Part shown: piece after piece, positions 1 through 48,150 of the stretch
Numbering within the stretch: position 1 is the first letter of the stretch
Layout of the letters: each line of letters begins with the position of its first letter
Assembly: GCF_030463565.1 (NCBI RefSeq)
Contig: NC_134656.1
Coordinates: forward strand, 2,485,001 to 2,549,000
Length of the DNA: 64,000 nucleotides
DNA from: Pelecanus crispus
Taxonomy: Eukaryota > Chordata > Aves > Pelecaniformes > Pelecanidae
Direction of reading: 5' to 3'
Made by a program: the position numbers and the translations under genes
The notes under the pieces: model-generated
The model's input: the letters and a program-made list of their open reading frames with translations, nothing else
Database searches by the model: none
What the model was told of the DNA's origin: nothing

Positions 1-2502
1 AGCAGCACGGAGTAGAGGAAATCTGATTCGTGTGTTGACGGAGCTGCTTTGGCCATCTGAACCAGGCTGGGCAGAGGGACGGGAGCGGGCAGGAGGGCGC
101 TGAGCTGGTGCAACCAACGCACCTTCAACCTAGCCGAGGCTCCTCGCCCCAACACGCAGCCCCTTCCCCTCCTCTTGCTCACAGGGACGAAGGCACGGGA
201 GGTTGGGATGGGGCCTGTGGCAAGGACGAGCTGGCATCTCGGGCCAGATTTACCGCAGCAGCTTCCAGAGCTCACCCTTAGCCTATGACTAAGGCACATG
301 TGAGCAAAACAGGCCCAAAGAGGATCAGTGTGCGTGTGTGTTTTGTGTGCTGGTTTTTCCTCCTCGGGGTTGAATCTCATGACCTCTCAACCTTTCAAAA
401 ATCTTCTAAGCTATAGAGAACTCTGGTTCTCTTGCATCCAGGATCCATTGTTTCTACAGTTTAACCCACTCTCTGCTCCTGCCCCCACTGCATCCCAGAG
501 AGGATGCTTCTGCTTTAAAACACGCTGTTTGGGAGAAGGATGCTCAGGGAAATGCTTCAGATAAGCAGGCAGGCTGTGCTTCCTATGAATGTGCTACAGA
601 AACATCTTTATTTCTTCTTATTTGATATTTTTTTCCCCTCTGTTCTCCTTTCTTCTGTCCTTTTCTAGCTGCTTTCCCACATTTTGCTTGGTTTTCATCT
701 TCTGCCTGGCCATCTGTGCCTCCTTGCTCCCTTTTCCTTCTCCAAAGCAGAATAATGTTTCAGCAACTCTTGGATTTTGTTTCCAAGCCCTGTGTCTGTC
801 TTGTGGGTCCAGGCTGGAACACAGTGCTTCAGACAGGGTTTGGAGTAGAGTCTCCAACACAGATGTTTCTCCTGTGAAACCTAGAAAAGTCCCCCCAGCT
901 GCCCTCCTGGCTTCAGAACAGCTCTGTTGTAGGACAAATACACGAAGGTGGCTTTCACTGTCATCTATCTTAGGCACTAAACTTGGATTGTACATCACCC
1001 TAGGATTGAATTATCCCAGTCTTTCAATATACGCATTCTTGCAAGAGTACTGTGGGACATACTGGTTGCTCCTTAATAGAGAACAGACACAGGCAGGGGA
1101 GGAATAAATTGTCCAGCTATAATCTGTGCGTTCTTGTAAAAGCTGCTTTGTGGCAGAGCAGATCCAAAGTTGCATGCCTGGTGTCTACACACTCAGCAAT
1201 CACCCGTTGCTGGAAACACCCACCTTCCACAGGCTTCCTTTAGCATGTGTGAGCTCTCTCCCTATTTTCGCTGTCTTTGAGATCCCCCCAATAATAGACA
1301 CATCAAGTCAAGGAAGCATGGGAGCTTGTTCCAACAGAGGAAACGAAACCTCTGCCCTGAGCTCTTCCCCAGGCTATTAGGAGCCCAAGATGAATGAGCG
1401 TGCCGGTGCGCGTGTAGCTCCTCACGTGCCTCCTTCTGGGGGATGCTCTCCTTTTTCCCTTGCATTGGTGGTAGAAGATGAATGGAGCAAGACTTGGAGA
1501 ACAGGCAGTAAATTATTCAGTACTCAGTGCCAGAGGGAGCTGCAATTAAAGATGCGAGGGGAAGGCTCGCAGCAGCAGCGCCCAGAGCGACAATGGTTTG
1601 CCAAGGTGAGCTGTGATGCTGGGGGCCCGGAGGCTGGACTCTGGGGGCAGATGCTTCTGATCTCATTACCATGAGCAATGACTGTGCGGGAGGGTAAGCT
1701 GTGCTGCACAGCTCCTGTGCCATGGCAGCTCCTCCGCGCTGGCCCAGCTACTGCAGATCTGCCTGTGTGTGGCCAGGCCGGTGCCGGCCCCTTGAAGATG
1801 TTTGAAGTTGCACTAGATGAAGGGAAAGTGTGGAGAAACCACTTGCAAGGCACGCATTTCCCATAATCTTTCCCTTCACTGCCTATTGCTGTAATAACCC
1901 ACTCCCAAAATGCTGGTGTCACAGAAAGCTGCGTGGGGACCCCACTCAGCTCTCAGCAATGTCCAGCTAATGGGTCCCATCCACTGCTGTAGATGCGCGA
2001 ATTGTTGTGAAAGATTAAAAATTAACTTCATTTCTGGAAAGAGAAGAGGGTGTAAGGGTGGAGCAAGTGCGAAGGGCAGAGAAGCCCTTTGCCAGCTGCC
2101 ACGGGCACCGTGAGGCTCCCAGGCTGGTGCTGGTGGCTGCCTTTCCCAGTCACACTGTTAATATTGTGTTTTCCAACCAAGCTGAGCAGCGTTGCACAGT
2201 GTTTGGGGTAGGCTGAGGGTGTGCATGGGCTGCTCGTGCAGCTTGAATGATGTGTGGGAGCCCATTAAGTCTCTGAGCCTTCATTTACCCCAATCGCAAA
2301 TTCTTCACGACTGGGGCTCTTGGCCTTCGAGTGGCACCATGGGGGCCTGCCTGGGGCATGAAGACCCTCAGGCAGCGTTTGAATGGCCATTAAAGCAAGC
2401 AGGCAGGGAATATATACTGCATTTTCACCTCTGGTTGATGCTGCTGATGGGGTGGTGGGCTGACTCTGCGTCCTGACCCCGTGTTCCTCTTCCCCTCCTC
2501 AG
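1..2502. other. Upstream non-coding sequence, no gene recognised
   Basis: Mixed composition with short frames on both strands, none of which resembles a known protein or has supporting splice structure. It is probably 5' flank or a 5' intron of MYT1. No clear promoter or CpG island was found. Confidence 0.5.
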
Positions 2503-2603
2503 AAAATGAGTTTCGGGGCGAGCTGCTGAATCAGAGGTGGACCTGCGGAGAGAAGATCAGCAGCTGCGAGGGAGCCGCCAGCCTGCACGGCACACGCATC
2601 AAG
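2503..2603 (+). other. MYT1: Probable non-coding 5' exon of MYT1
   Basis: A strong acceptor (a pyrimidine tract ending in CCTCCTCAG) precedes this segment and a strong donor (AAG|GTGAGC) follows it, giving a 101-nt exon. It has no open frame joining the MYT1 start: its first ATG, at 2506, opens a 7-codon frame that stops at 2529, which would be an upstream ORF. If it is spliced directly to 10573, the junction puts an A at position -3 of the MYT1 ATG, a good Kozak context. This is inferred from splice signals and position only. Other non-coding exons may exist. Confidence 0.5.
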
Positions 2604-5600
2604 GTGAGCAGAAAGCCCGTGGTCCTCTGAAGCGCGTGCTTTTTCGGTATGGTGACCCCGTGCCTTGGCCACAGGACGAGGGCCACGTGCTGCTCCAGCC
2701 CTTAGGGACCAGGTGGTCCTGGGGGGATGGAGCCTTTCCGGTAGCCAAAGCGATGGGCAGGACTTAGAAGTCTCTGTCTCCTTGCTACAGCCAAACCTCC
2801 TGCATGGTGAATGCAGGCAGAGAGGGCTTCCAGCTGTCAAGATTTGGCTTTGAGTCCAGATATTTAAATCCTTGCCTTCCTCTCCAGTCGCATCCTTCAA
2901 GGGTGGCTCAGATCTGGATATTTAGGTCAGTCCCAGGCCTGTTAAAATAGGCCCTTTCTCCAAGGCGCCGGCTGGTCGGAAGAAGCCCCTCGTACGCCAG
3001 GTGAAGCCGTGGTGCCTTCGGAGGAGACAAGCGAGGCATTCATCCCCACCGGGACCCTGGGCCGTTCCTGGGGGCTCAACAGAGCCGCTCATTTACTGCT
3101 GCAGCTGTGGCTGATGAAAGAGGTCCAGCCAAGGCTGTCAAACCTCCTGGCAGATTCACTGCCAGCAGATTAGGAAGCTTTAATTAAGCATAGAACTGGG
3201 CTGCTCATTACGCAAATGGCCCTTCCTGTCCCGTTTTGGCCTCTCGGTAAGGAGGCACCATCTCAGACCGGTGGACGGACCCACCTGGGTGATGGAGGAA
3301 GCCCTCCTTGGGTGACTGATGTTACCGACTCTTTCTGTACCCCCAAATAAACTGAGCCCTGGGAAAACCCCAAACCAGCAAAAATCCACCCTTAAAAAAC
3401 ATCCTTCTTCACTAACAAGCTGTCAGCTGCAAGCAGGTGTCTCCAGGAAAGCTCACACCTTAGAAAGCAGAGTAAGCAGTTGTTGCTATATTTAAAACGA
3501 GCTCAATTAAGGCTTTTCTATTGAACCTGCCAAATAAGCACTTAGATTAGATTTAATAAGATTGTTGTATGTTAATAAAGCAATGATTACAAAAGGTAAT
3601 ATTCCTAGTACCTGGTGCTCATCTAGTGCTCTGCCTCTGCCAAGTACATTGCTAATATTAACTGTTTCTTGCAAGCCCCAGCTCTGCTTATCTGTATTTA
3701 CCAGAGTGACTGGTCTGGGGGCAAGAGGAGGAGGTGGGGAGGGGGCATCTGAAGTGGGAGCAGGATCTGGGGAGCTGCAGCTTTTGGAGGCAGTAGTGCT
3801 GGTCCCGCAAAGCCGGGTCCATGAAGAGTCACACCGTGGGATGTCGAGGGTACGCAAGGGCCTGATCCTGCGCATCCCTGGCTGCAAGACTGAGCCTGTT
3901 GGCCTGAGGTGCGTGAGTGAGCAATAGATGAATTCTGGTCCTTTGTTATAAAAGCCAAATTCAACTTGAATAGGAAGCGGGTGAAGGAGACTGGCTTTGA
4001 TAAGGCTACTGTCAGCTCTCTATGAGCAGTTTTCCCCCATGTATTACTTTAAATCCATTTAGGCAAATTTAAAAAAAATATTTCTTTGCATATCAGTGCA
4101 GTGGCGTATTTATTTTCTGCTGTATTTTCCTAAAATCCAGGTAGAACTTAGGATAGTTTAGGCCTGGATATTGTGTGTGTGTGTGTGCAGCCCTCTTATC
4201 TCACCAGGGGAAGAGGTCTCAATCCCTCTCTAGCCTTTGGTGTGTGCATGCTTGCACTTGCATGCATGCTCATCAATACGTATTGTATTTAAACGTAGTT
4301 TTTTTGTGCCAGGTATGGCTTGTAATCCACAGGATGCATAGCGGTGAAGGACAACGGGAGGTGGGGCGTGTTTACTTATTTATTTTTGCCTCTAAAGAAG
4401 TCCAGGTGCAGGATAAAATTTCCCATGACACGTCTGAAACGAGATCTCTGAAGAGTGCCGGGGAGAGGTGCTCTCCGCACGGAGCCAGCTGAGACCGTCC
4501 GCATGGACGTTCCTGCTTGCGCTTGTCCTGGACCGCGGTGGCTGATGGAGAAATGAATCTTTCTCTCCCAAATCTTCTCTCTTCTCCTGTGCCCTGGTGA
4601 GCTGGCTGGGGGTACCGCTGAACAGAGGGCAGGCTGTTGCTGAAGGCCGGCCACTCTTAGGACAGGTGGGGCTGCCAGAGCCCATCCCCTGCCACGAGCA
4701 CGAGCCGCCGCCGTCCTCCTCGGAGATGCGCATGTAGCTCGCTTCAGCAATCGCCGCGCGTCGTGCCACTCGAGGATAATCTTATGAAAAAGGCAGCTTA
4801 TTACCGAGCTTGAAAACAATGAGGTTGAAGAACCGTGATATTTCTTTTCCTCCCCTACTCCTCCTCTTCTGGCGTAAGAGCTGTTTGCACGTACGGAGCC
4901 ACTTAGGTCCCTCTGCGCGCGAAATGGCGTTTGGATTGCGCGTTGTGACACTTTCAAACAGTTCAAGAGGAAAGTATGTCAGCTTAAGCCACCGCATATG
5001 AAATCACCCCAGCCAAACGCTCGAAAGCCAGCGCTGCGGAGGCACACGATACAGCTGTGGCTGTGTCAAACGTGATGCTCAGGAGCATCTTTTCTGGTCT
5101 GCTTCACTTGCGCGGAGGATGCCTCTGCTATCGCTACAGAGCATTAGTGCTCAGTAAGCATTTCATTCACGGCATTGGGGTGGGTTTTTTTTTTTTTTTG
5201 GGTGGGGGTTGGACCCTTTCTGCAAATGAAAACTGACGGCACGGCTTCTGGAGGATGTTTGTGACACAGCTGTAATTTTTAATTTGAGGTGGGTACAAGC
5301 TGCGGTTTTGCATCTAAAGATGTCAAGGCAAAATCCTCTTCTCCCTGACTCCGAGCCCGAGAACATTGCACAGGGTGTCCTTTCCTGGAAGCAGTGCCAC
5401 AGCAAAAGGCGGGCGGTAGTTTATTCAGCTGAGGATGGGACTCACAATAGGTGGAACGTCAGGAGGATTTAAATCAAGCAGCCGGGAAGACCCTAAAGGA
5501 AGAAGGAAAAAAAACCCAAACCCTAACCTCAGAGTGTGGTTATAAAATAGCAGCTGGGAGCTACTATTGAGCCTTTTTTTAAAAGTAGAGGGAGACTCTT

Positions 5601-8600
5601 GATCAAGGGGTATTTCTTCCTCCATCACCCCTTATTTATTTTTTTAAAAATTAACAGCTAGAGAAGGTCCAGCGGGATGAAGCCCTCTTCATTTCCTGTG
5701 CTGACCAGTGATGCCGTGGCACTTTGTGGAGAGCTGGGGGGGGAGAGATTTGGAGACCCAGATCCAGGTCTGTCAACCCATGTTTGGCCTGCAGCAGCCA
5801 AGGAGGGATTCCTCATGGGGTGGAAAATAAAAACCCTCCAAAAGAAACCAGGCTGGCCATTCAAACCCATCCTCACTGCTTGGTGGGTGCTGAGGGGCAG
5901 TTTTGCTGCCTGGCTGTGATCTGCCCCGTAGTCTGCATCCAGCTGGACCTTGGGGTTTGCTGCCCTCGTTGGCTCGCGCTGATGAGGCGATCCTTGTGTA
6001 GGAAAGAAGCAGCGAACAACGGTGCAAGTTAACCAGCAAATTAATCTTCCCTGGTGAGAGCTTGAAGGAGTTTGCTGGGACAAGGCTGGTGATGGTGGAG
6101 GTTTCCCAGACAGCATCCTTCTCCCTTCCCTTCCTCATCCTGGCTTTGAACCCAGCCCTGAGAGAGGGCTGTGGGAGCTGGACCATCTCTGGCTGCGCAT
6201 GGCCAGGGTAGGGTGAGGTATAGTGGGGTCCTACCTCGTTAGGGTGGTTGGTACGGCCTTTTCCCTTGAGGAGCTAAACAAGGGGCTCCTTCAGCCTGGA
6301 AGAGGGGAAGGACTGAGTTGAAAACCACTTTTCAACACTTCTGTAGGAAAAATGTAATTTCCTCTGGCATTTTCCTCCTTCTGCTTCACCCGCTGCTAGG
6401 CAAATTTAGGTTTTGGTTTTCTAGCTAAAAATAGAGGCTCTGTCTGTCCATCTAAAGCTCGGACACAGCTTCTTGCAAATGGGATTTTGCTATATCCACA
6501 AATAAGCAGTGATGGAAGCTCTGCTGCTTTCAGAGTAAAATAAATATTTCCGCTGAATCCTCACCTCCCTTTGTCCAGCTGAAGGCTTTTTCAGCGTGTT
6601 TATTTTCTCTGAGCGCCGTGGTGCTCTTGAATACATATAAAGTATTACCACTGACCGTGGGGAATTTCAGCATGGCCCTTAATGGCATATTTGCATAGAG
6701 CTGTTGAAGCCCAGGCACACCTGGGCATCAGTGCACAGGAGGCTCCAGCAGTTTTTATGTCAGCACCTCGGTCTTCCATCAGAAAAGAAATCTGTATTAA
6801 GATAAGAAAGAAGAAGAAAATATCAACCCTGTGGGTACTCCATAAAATTAAACTTCAGATCCGTGCTGCTGTTCCCACGCTGTATTGCTGTAGTCTTGGC
6901 AGCAGAGCAAGACCGTTACTGTAGAAGTAGGCTGTTAAAATTCACCTTGTACTCAGGTTAAACTGTCTTTCTAGTTTATCTGTCTGAATGTCATTGATTT
7001 AGATTTGCAGCATTGGGACATCACCAGTATAGCTTGTATTATGGTCGTGTCAGGAAGCTCCTTAGTACGGGGCAAGCATATGGTAAGAAATAGCCCCTGC
7101 ACCACGGCACCTTTAGAGAGAAGAGGGGGAAAAAGGGGCACCCAGAAATGAAGTGATGTCCTCAAGGTTACCCTGTCAGTGGCACAGCACGGAGCTGAAT
7201 CCTTGAGCGAGTACCCTGAGACCCAGCGCGGGGTCCTTTCTGCTGTGTTGTCTCCTGGCGTCGGGTTAGGAAATCTGCTAGATGCTTATTTTGGTTTAAC
7301 GTGAATGATAATCCAGCGATAAAATGAGGAGGAGCGGTATAAACCTCTGTCTTGTTCTAGCTGGACTAACATTCTCTGGGGCTGGCATCTGGCAGCAATA
7401 ATTTATTTGCAGGTTTCCTTTCAGATTGCTTTGTTTTCCATTCAGAGTTAAAATAGTAAGAATGAAATCTGGATAGCTTCTCAGCCTGGCTATTATGCGA
7501 ACAAGAAAGAGAACAAATGAAAATACCCCATCAGTCTTCAAGGCTGCAAACATGCACTATGTGACCTGAAATTTCACGTTAAAACGATCTGTCTAGAGGG
7601 CTTCTCGCTGAGGAGGCGAACAATAAAGGACAGTGGTTTCATGTAACCTTCATGCATCCGAGCCCGATAACCACGGAGGCTCCAGAAGCACAGTAATGGC
7701 CACGTCAGTTAATTTAAGTTGCCTGGGAGGAGCAGGGGCTGAGCTCAGCAATGGATCTTTTTCCTGGTGTTTCTGCACTTTGGTGGGAAGTAATTTTTGA
7801 GGAGGATGTTGCTGTTGATTTCAGCTGAGAAAAGGAGCCTGATGGTAGAACAGAGTCTGGGTGTGCAGAGCCTACCCCATCCCTCCGGTGCTGTAAGCGA
7901 AACTCTTTAAATATGCAGTGATGGGGCTGTGTCAAGCTCTCTAACCAAGTAATGGGGTCTTCCCAGTGGGGAAAAAAACCATTTTTTTTTTTTTTTAAAT
8001 TTTTTTGGTGGGGTAAAAAAGGGTGCTTTGTACATTAGGCCAGGCAAGGCAGCCTATTTGGCTTTTCCATCCTTTGGTTCGCAGCAAGGTTGGGTCCGTC
8101 CCTGCCTCAGGTGACTCCTGTCCCCCTTGCCCATGCGGTGACCGAGTGGGCTCCCATCTTCCCAGGGCATTTGATCCTGGCTTGAAAGAGGTGTGGAAGG
8201 CAACGGGAGGAATTGCTTTATGAGGCGCTATGGTGTAGCGAGGAGCCTGGATGTTAGCTCAGATGTGATACCTAATTTTTTTTTTTAAGACAAATGTGAC
8301 ATGAAATTGGATCTTCCCTGTTTTATAGGCAAGCAGCTTGGCCTTGAAGGGCAGGTTTGAGAAAACTGAAGTTTTACTCTGCTTTTCCCCCACAGTCCCT
8401 GCAGGGTCCCAGCCCTTCCTCTTTTTTGGCTGGGGTTGGCATGGTGCAGGCGGTGCCTGTTACGCTTCCCGCAGCCTTCCCTCCTCTGCCCCTTTGAATA
8501 ATTTATCTGCAGGAAACCCATATTGCCAAGGCACCAGGCCAACACGTGCCAATTCCCCAGGAAAACTGTCAAAAAAAAAAAAAAAAAAAAAAAGAGAGAG

Positions 8601-10572
8601 AAAGAAAAAAGCCCTCTCTGAAATTCATTTTGGTTGGAGGCAGGCTCTCAGCAATCAAATGTATTAGTCGTATTGTCGGTGTGCAGCGGCAGCAGTAGCT
8701 AGCTCGCTCAGCGCACGCCGACGTTGAAAGGCTCATAAATGTAATGAAGTCCCTTTGACACCTGCTCCTCTCCACACTTTAAACATGAGCCATTGGTCCG
8801 CAGGGAACTGGGGCTTTAAAAATAGAAATTATAGTAATTGTCTGCTGTGTTATTGGGAAGATTGTAATAAACGTGGAGCACAACACCGTGGTGCCACGAG
8901 CTGAATGCTGACAGGATGCATAAATTGCTCTAGGTTTTGATTTTTTTTCCCCTCTTCCCCCCCCAATCTCCCCATCTAACAAATCACATAAATCATTGCA
9001 TGTTAATGCTGCTTTTCCAGAGGGTGGCAGTGGGAGGGAGAGAGGCACTTGGGGAAATTTCATCCCTCCCCTTTGAGGTGCTTTCAGCTGCGGTGCCCCA
9101 TCAGCTGGGGACCTCCATCCCCTCTCCCTCCTCCCAAACAGCACGGGGGGACAAGAGAGGCCCAAACCCAGCAGTGCATCCTTTGAGGGTGATGGGTGAG
9201 GACCCCCAGCCCCTTCTGCTGGGGACTGCGAGCAGCAGCCATCAAGAAAGAGTTGCAACGTGCACATGGGGCTGTGGTGGCACATATCGTGTCTGCATCT
9301 CCCCACCGCCAGCGGAGCAGCACGTGCTCTGCACGGGTGTCCCTTCCTGCTCCTTGACCTTCTTTTGGGGGTGCCAGAAGGTTAGCTGTGGAGCCTCCTC
9401 ATTTTGGGATGGTACGGGAGCTCATTGCATCCCTCTCCAACTGGGATTTGTACAGGATGCTCCAAAGAGAATTTTTTATTTTATGATGTCAAATCCCACT
9501 TGGAAGTGGTCCTTTTCCCCCGCCTTTTCTCTCTCCTTCTTGTTGTCCCAGGAGGAAATGTCCCAGGCAGTAACACTGCAATAAAACCCAAATCACCTTG
9601 TCCCCAATCTACCAGGCTGTGATCCACCTCCCTGCTCACACCCCAGTCCTGCGTACCCCCTTGGCATTTGCTGCTAAATGCACCTGCCTGCAGAGAGAGC
9701 GTCTGTGTCCGGGCAAGATGTCAAATCAGCTCTTTGAGCACTTCAGCAACTCCATTGACAAGTTTCATGAAATCCCATGTCTAATATTCTCGCCGTACCT
9801 TCTTGCCCCACCGTGCAGGTCCCCTGGTTTCGCTGCTCCCACCTCCAGGCACAGCTGATTTCAAAGCTCCCCCCAACACCGGGGTGCGGGTGCGGAGCCT
9901 GCTCTGTACCCCAGAGGTGGCTGCACTTCAGCCTTCCGCTACCTTGTGGCATGTTGTGATGTTTAATTAATATCAAGCACTTTGAAGTCCCCGATGTTAC
10001 TTATTCATGCCCGTATTCCCCGCAGACCCTCCTGTTTGATGTCCACATTGCAAGAGGTTATTTAGATGCAACTCTCTGTGTCAAATTTAAGCAGAGAGGA
10101 GAGGTTGCTCTTTAGGGCGCTACATGGAAAGTTGTCCTTCCCAGGCACAAGATCAGCTCAGCTGCATATGCAGAAATTTCTGAACAATTATGTGTGCCAG
10201 CCACTCACCTAGGTCCTCATAGCACTTCTGTGGTGTAAATCCAGAGAAATCCGTTCTGGCCCTAACAAGTGCTACCTCAGACCCAGCTGTTTTCCATCAC
10301 AGGCCATCACATCTGGGTGTTTGTCCCTCTGTGGTACCCGACCAGCAGAGAGTCCTTGTTGTGTCCCAGGATGTGGAAATTAATTTAAGGTTGCTAAATT
10401 TGGGCACTGTGGGTTGAACACTAAAATCAATGCAAGGAACCTGTCTCAAAAACATGGGAAAGCTTTCCCTACCGCCCGGGTATTTACACAGAGCAATGAC
10501 CACATGTGAGGTTGTCTTTTAACAATAATTTTCTTATTATCTTTCAACAATTATCTTTTCTTTCCATTCCAG
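2604..10572 (+). other. MYT1: Probable MYT1 5' UTR intron
   Basis: About 8 kb without a supported coding region. It contains a (TG)n run near 4172-4188, T-runs at 5188-5200 and 7980-7996, an A-run at 8570-8593, and AT-rich blocks with homeodomain- and SOX-like words near 4760-4840 and 8640-8940 that look like candidate regulatory DNA. Confidence 0.5.
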
Positions 10573-45442
<34,870 letters not shown>

Positions 45443-48014
45443 TGCCGCAGGACGGAGACGAGGAAGTGAGCAGACTGTAAGATGGAACTTTCCCTCCAAG
45501 TATTCAGGTTTACAAGTTGGAAAACTTGTTTAATGAATGAAAAAAAAAAAAAAAAAAAAAAAAAAGAAAGAAAGAAAAAAGGACCAAAATGTAACCAAGA
45601 GGCCATTTCTGAGACATGGAACTGATTGAACTCAATGTTCTCGTTTACTTAACTTTGGACCTTCTTGAGAAAAGTGGGATTTTTCTACCTGGACCACGAG
45701 GTAGATCAGGATGGAAGGTTAAATTCTCCAGTAGGCTGTGGGGCTTGGTAGCTGGTGAAGAGCAGGCATCTTTCATGAGTTGCCACGCTCTTGCAGAGTT
45801 GATCCAAGAGTTAAAACGTTACAAGAACAGGGTCTTGTCTGATCCAAGACTAGCATATGACTGGCTTAAACCCTCATGTTGTCTATGGTTGTATGTCCAG
45901 ATCACCTACTCACACATGAATTATGTTCTATGTTGCTACAAGTGCTGGAGCTGCAAGCTACCTGTAAATCTGAACCTGTGCTGGGCCTCCCAACCCCGAG
46001 GTGTTCAGATATCCACTGGGCATGGGAACTCTGAAGTATTATAAAGTAGCTTATTTTTATTTTCTGAAAGAAATCTGAAGAGCAGTTCTGGATCTCCAGT
46101 GGAAAGCGCAATGGAAAAAAAGGTTCTCAGGGAAGCTTTTGGAGTTTGCAACTACAGTATTCCTTTGTCTGTTTTAAATATGAGAATAGCTATTATGAAT
46201 AGGCCAATACCAGATATTTCATACGGAAGAATTCTTAATGTGTCATGGTCCGGTGTATATGATTTTTTGGAAGTCAGTTTGATGACAGTTCTGGTTCTTT
46301 TCATTATTGTGATCATCCTTACAGTGGCGCAGTACTGCCAGTCCAGAGATCATACATCAATGCCAGAGAACGTTCGAGATTGTGATGAACAAAGGAAAAA
46401 AAAAAAAGAAACAAAAAAACAACAAAAAGAGAGATGTTAATTGATGGCCAGCAAAGTGCTTACCTACCATGAATCAGTAGCTGATTTCTTACACGTATCC
46501 ATAGGGCAATGGGTATTTTTTGTTTTGGTGTTCTATGTTTTGCGCAAAATCACAGCGCAAGCGCCATTCTGAGAAAAAAAAAAAGGGGGGGGGGGGGGGG
46601 GACAAAAAAAGAGTATTCAGGTATTGGGTATTCTTCCAAAGAAGCATTTTGTAAGCAGCTCGGTACACGCAGCCCACTGTGCACTTCAAGAACAACTCTA
46701 TGAATGTCTTTGCGACGCTGCCCTCCAGCAGCCGCTCCACCGCGCGCGGAGCCGGCTGTCGCCCCGCGGGTTTGCTCTCCCTGATGTTCACTCCCGTCCG
46801 GAGCTCGCTGTCCCCCTGCTGCAAACACTTCGGAAGCACAGAGGGGGCAAAACCCCGCGAGGGGTCTCAGCGCGGGGAGCTCCCACGTCCCGCATCCCTC
46901 CCGGCGGCGGGGCGGGCAGGGCTGGCGAGGATTTTGCTGACCCATTCTAAAGGCAAGACTGTGGTGTCGTTTCGAGCCCAATCCTGCAGATATTTAGGGC
47001 ATAATCCATGATTCAGAGAAGTCAGTAGAAAGCTTCCCAGCGATCGCAGCGGCCACTGGATCCGGCCTCGAAGCTCCCGAGCAGCTGGACTCGTGCCGGT
47101 TCCCGTTGCGTTCAACGGGGCAGCTGGCGCGGGTGGGCTTGCTCACGTACTTAAGTGTTTGCAGGATCAGACTCCATGAGTTCACTTATTTTAGAACCCA
47201 TTCCAAGTGCAAAAATACAAAAGAAAGGGGAAAAAAAAAAAAAAAAATAATTTGAGGTGTTAAAAACACAATGTTCTTAACATGTAAATAGAGTCCAAAT
47301 TGATTGTGACTGCAATTCAGTTAGTATTTAAAAGTAGAGAAATTGCACTTCCTGGAAGAAAGAGAGGAAAAAAAAAAAAAAGTAGTTAGTTTAATTATCC
47401 TGTAAATTATTTAATTTTGGCAAGATGTATGTAATTTATATTTACAACACCTTATGTTACCTTTTTGCTATTTATTTAACTTTTTTATTTATTGATTTTA
47501 TACTTATTTTAAACTGGACACCGCACCATAGAAAAGAAGATAAAAGAAGCAAAAAAAAGTTAAAAATTAAAACTTTTGACCATAAAAAAATGATATTCCA
47601 AAAAAAAAAAGAAAAAAAAAGAAAAAAAACCCTATCTACAACTCCTACTTGTAATTTTGATGCAACCAAGTTATTTTTTATATATTTTGTTATTTATTCT
47701 TTTAACGATGGGAATTTTTTTAAAGATATTTTATAACTGAGACATTTTGATAATTTTTTGGTTTGTTTTTTTGTGGGGGCAGGGGCACCAGGGGGAAGAG
47801 AGACTTTCTCAGTTTTTCTTTTCTTTTTCATTCATATTGTTTCAGGCACTGATAACAGGAAACGAAAATTCTGTATTTATTATTTATTTAATATTTAAGT
47901 CGGGAAAAAAAAAATGAACTGTGCTCTTGTTGTATATTTATTTTGTCGTTTGTGTGTCAGTTATGTGATGACTGAGTACTTGTTTATGTGAAGGAATACT
48001 GTTAATATTTAAAT

Positions 48015-48020
48015 AATAAA
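48015..48020 (+). terminator. MYT1: Polyadenylation signal AATAAA (first)
   Basis: Canonical hexamer in a T-rich context, downstream of the ATTTA-rich block. This is the likely main 3' end signal of MYT1, with cleavage expected about 15-30 nt later. Confidence 0.7.
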
Positions 48021-48144
48021 GAGTCACATTGAAAGTTATAGCAGGCTACATGTTATTCTGTGAAAACGAATACTGTGATCTACTTTCCTCAGGAAATGTA
48101 TTTTGCAGACAGAACTTCCTTATGTAATGGCAGGGTTATTTCGT

Positions 48145-48150
48145 AATAAA
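48145..48150 (+). terminator. MYT1: Polyadenylation signal AATAAA (second)
   Basis: A second canonical hexamer 130 nt downstream, followed by a TGTTTGTGACTTT stretch that could be the GT-rich downstream element. It may give a slightly longer alternative 3' end. Confidence 0.6.

Noticed and set aside
8937-9584. 215-codon ORF on the + strand
   Set aside because: No recognisable family, no Kozak or splice support, and overlapping frames of similar length on both strands. It is typical of intron sequence with moderate GC.
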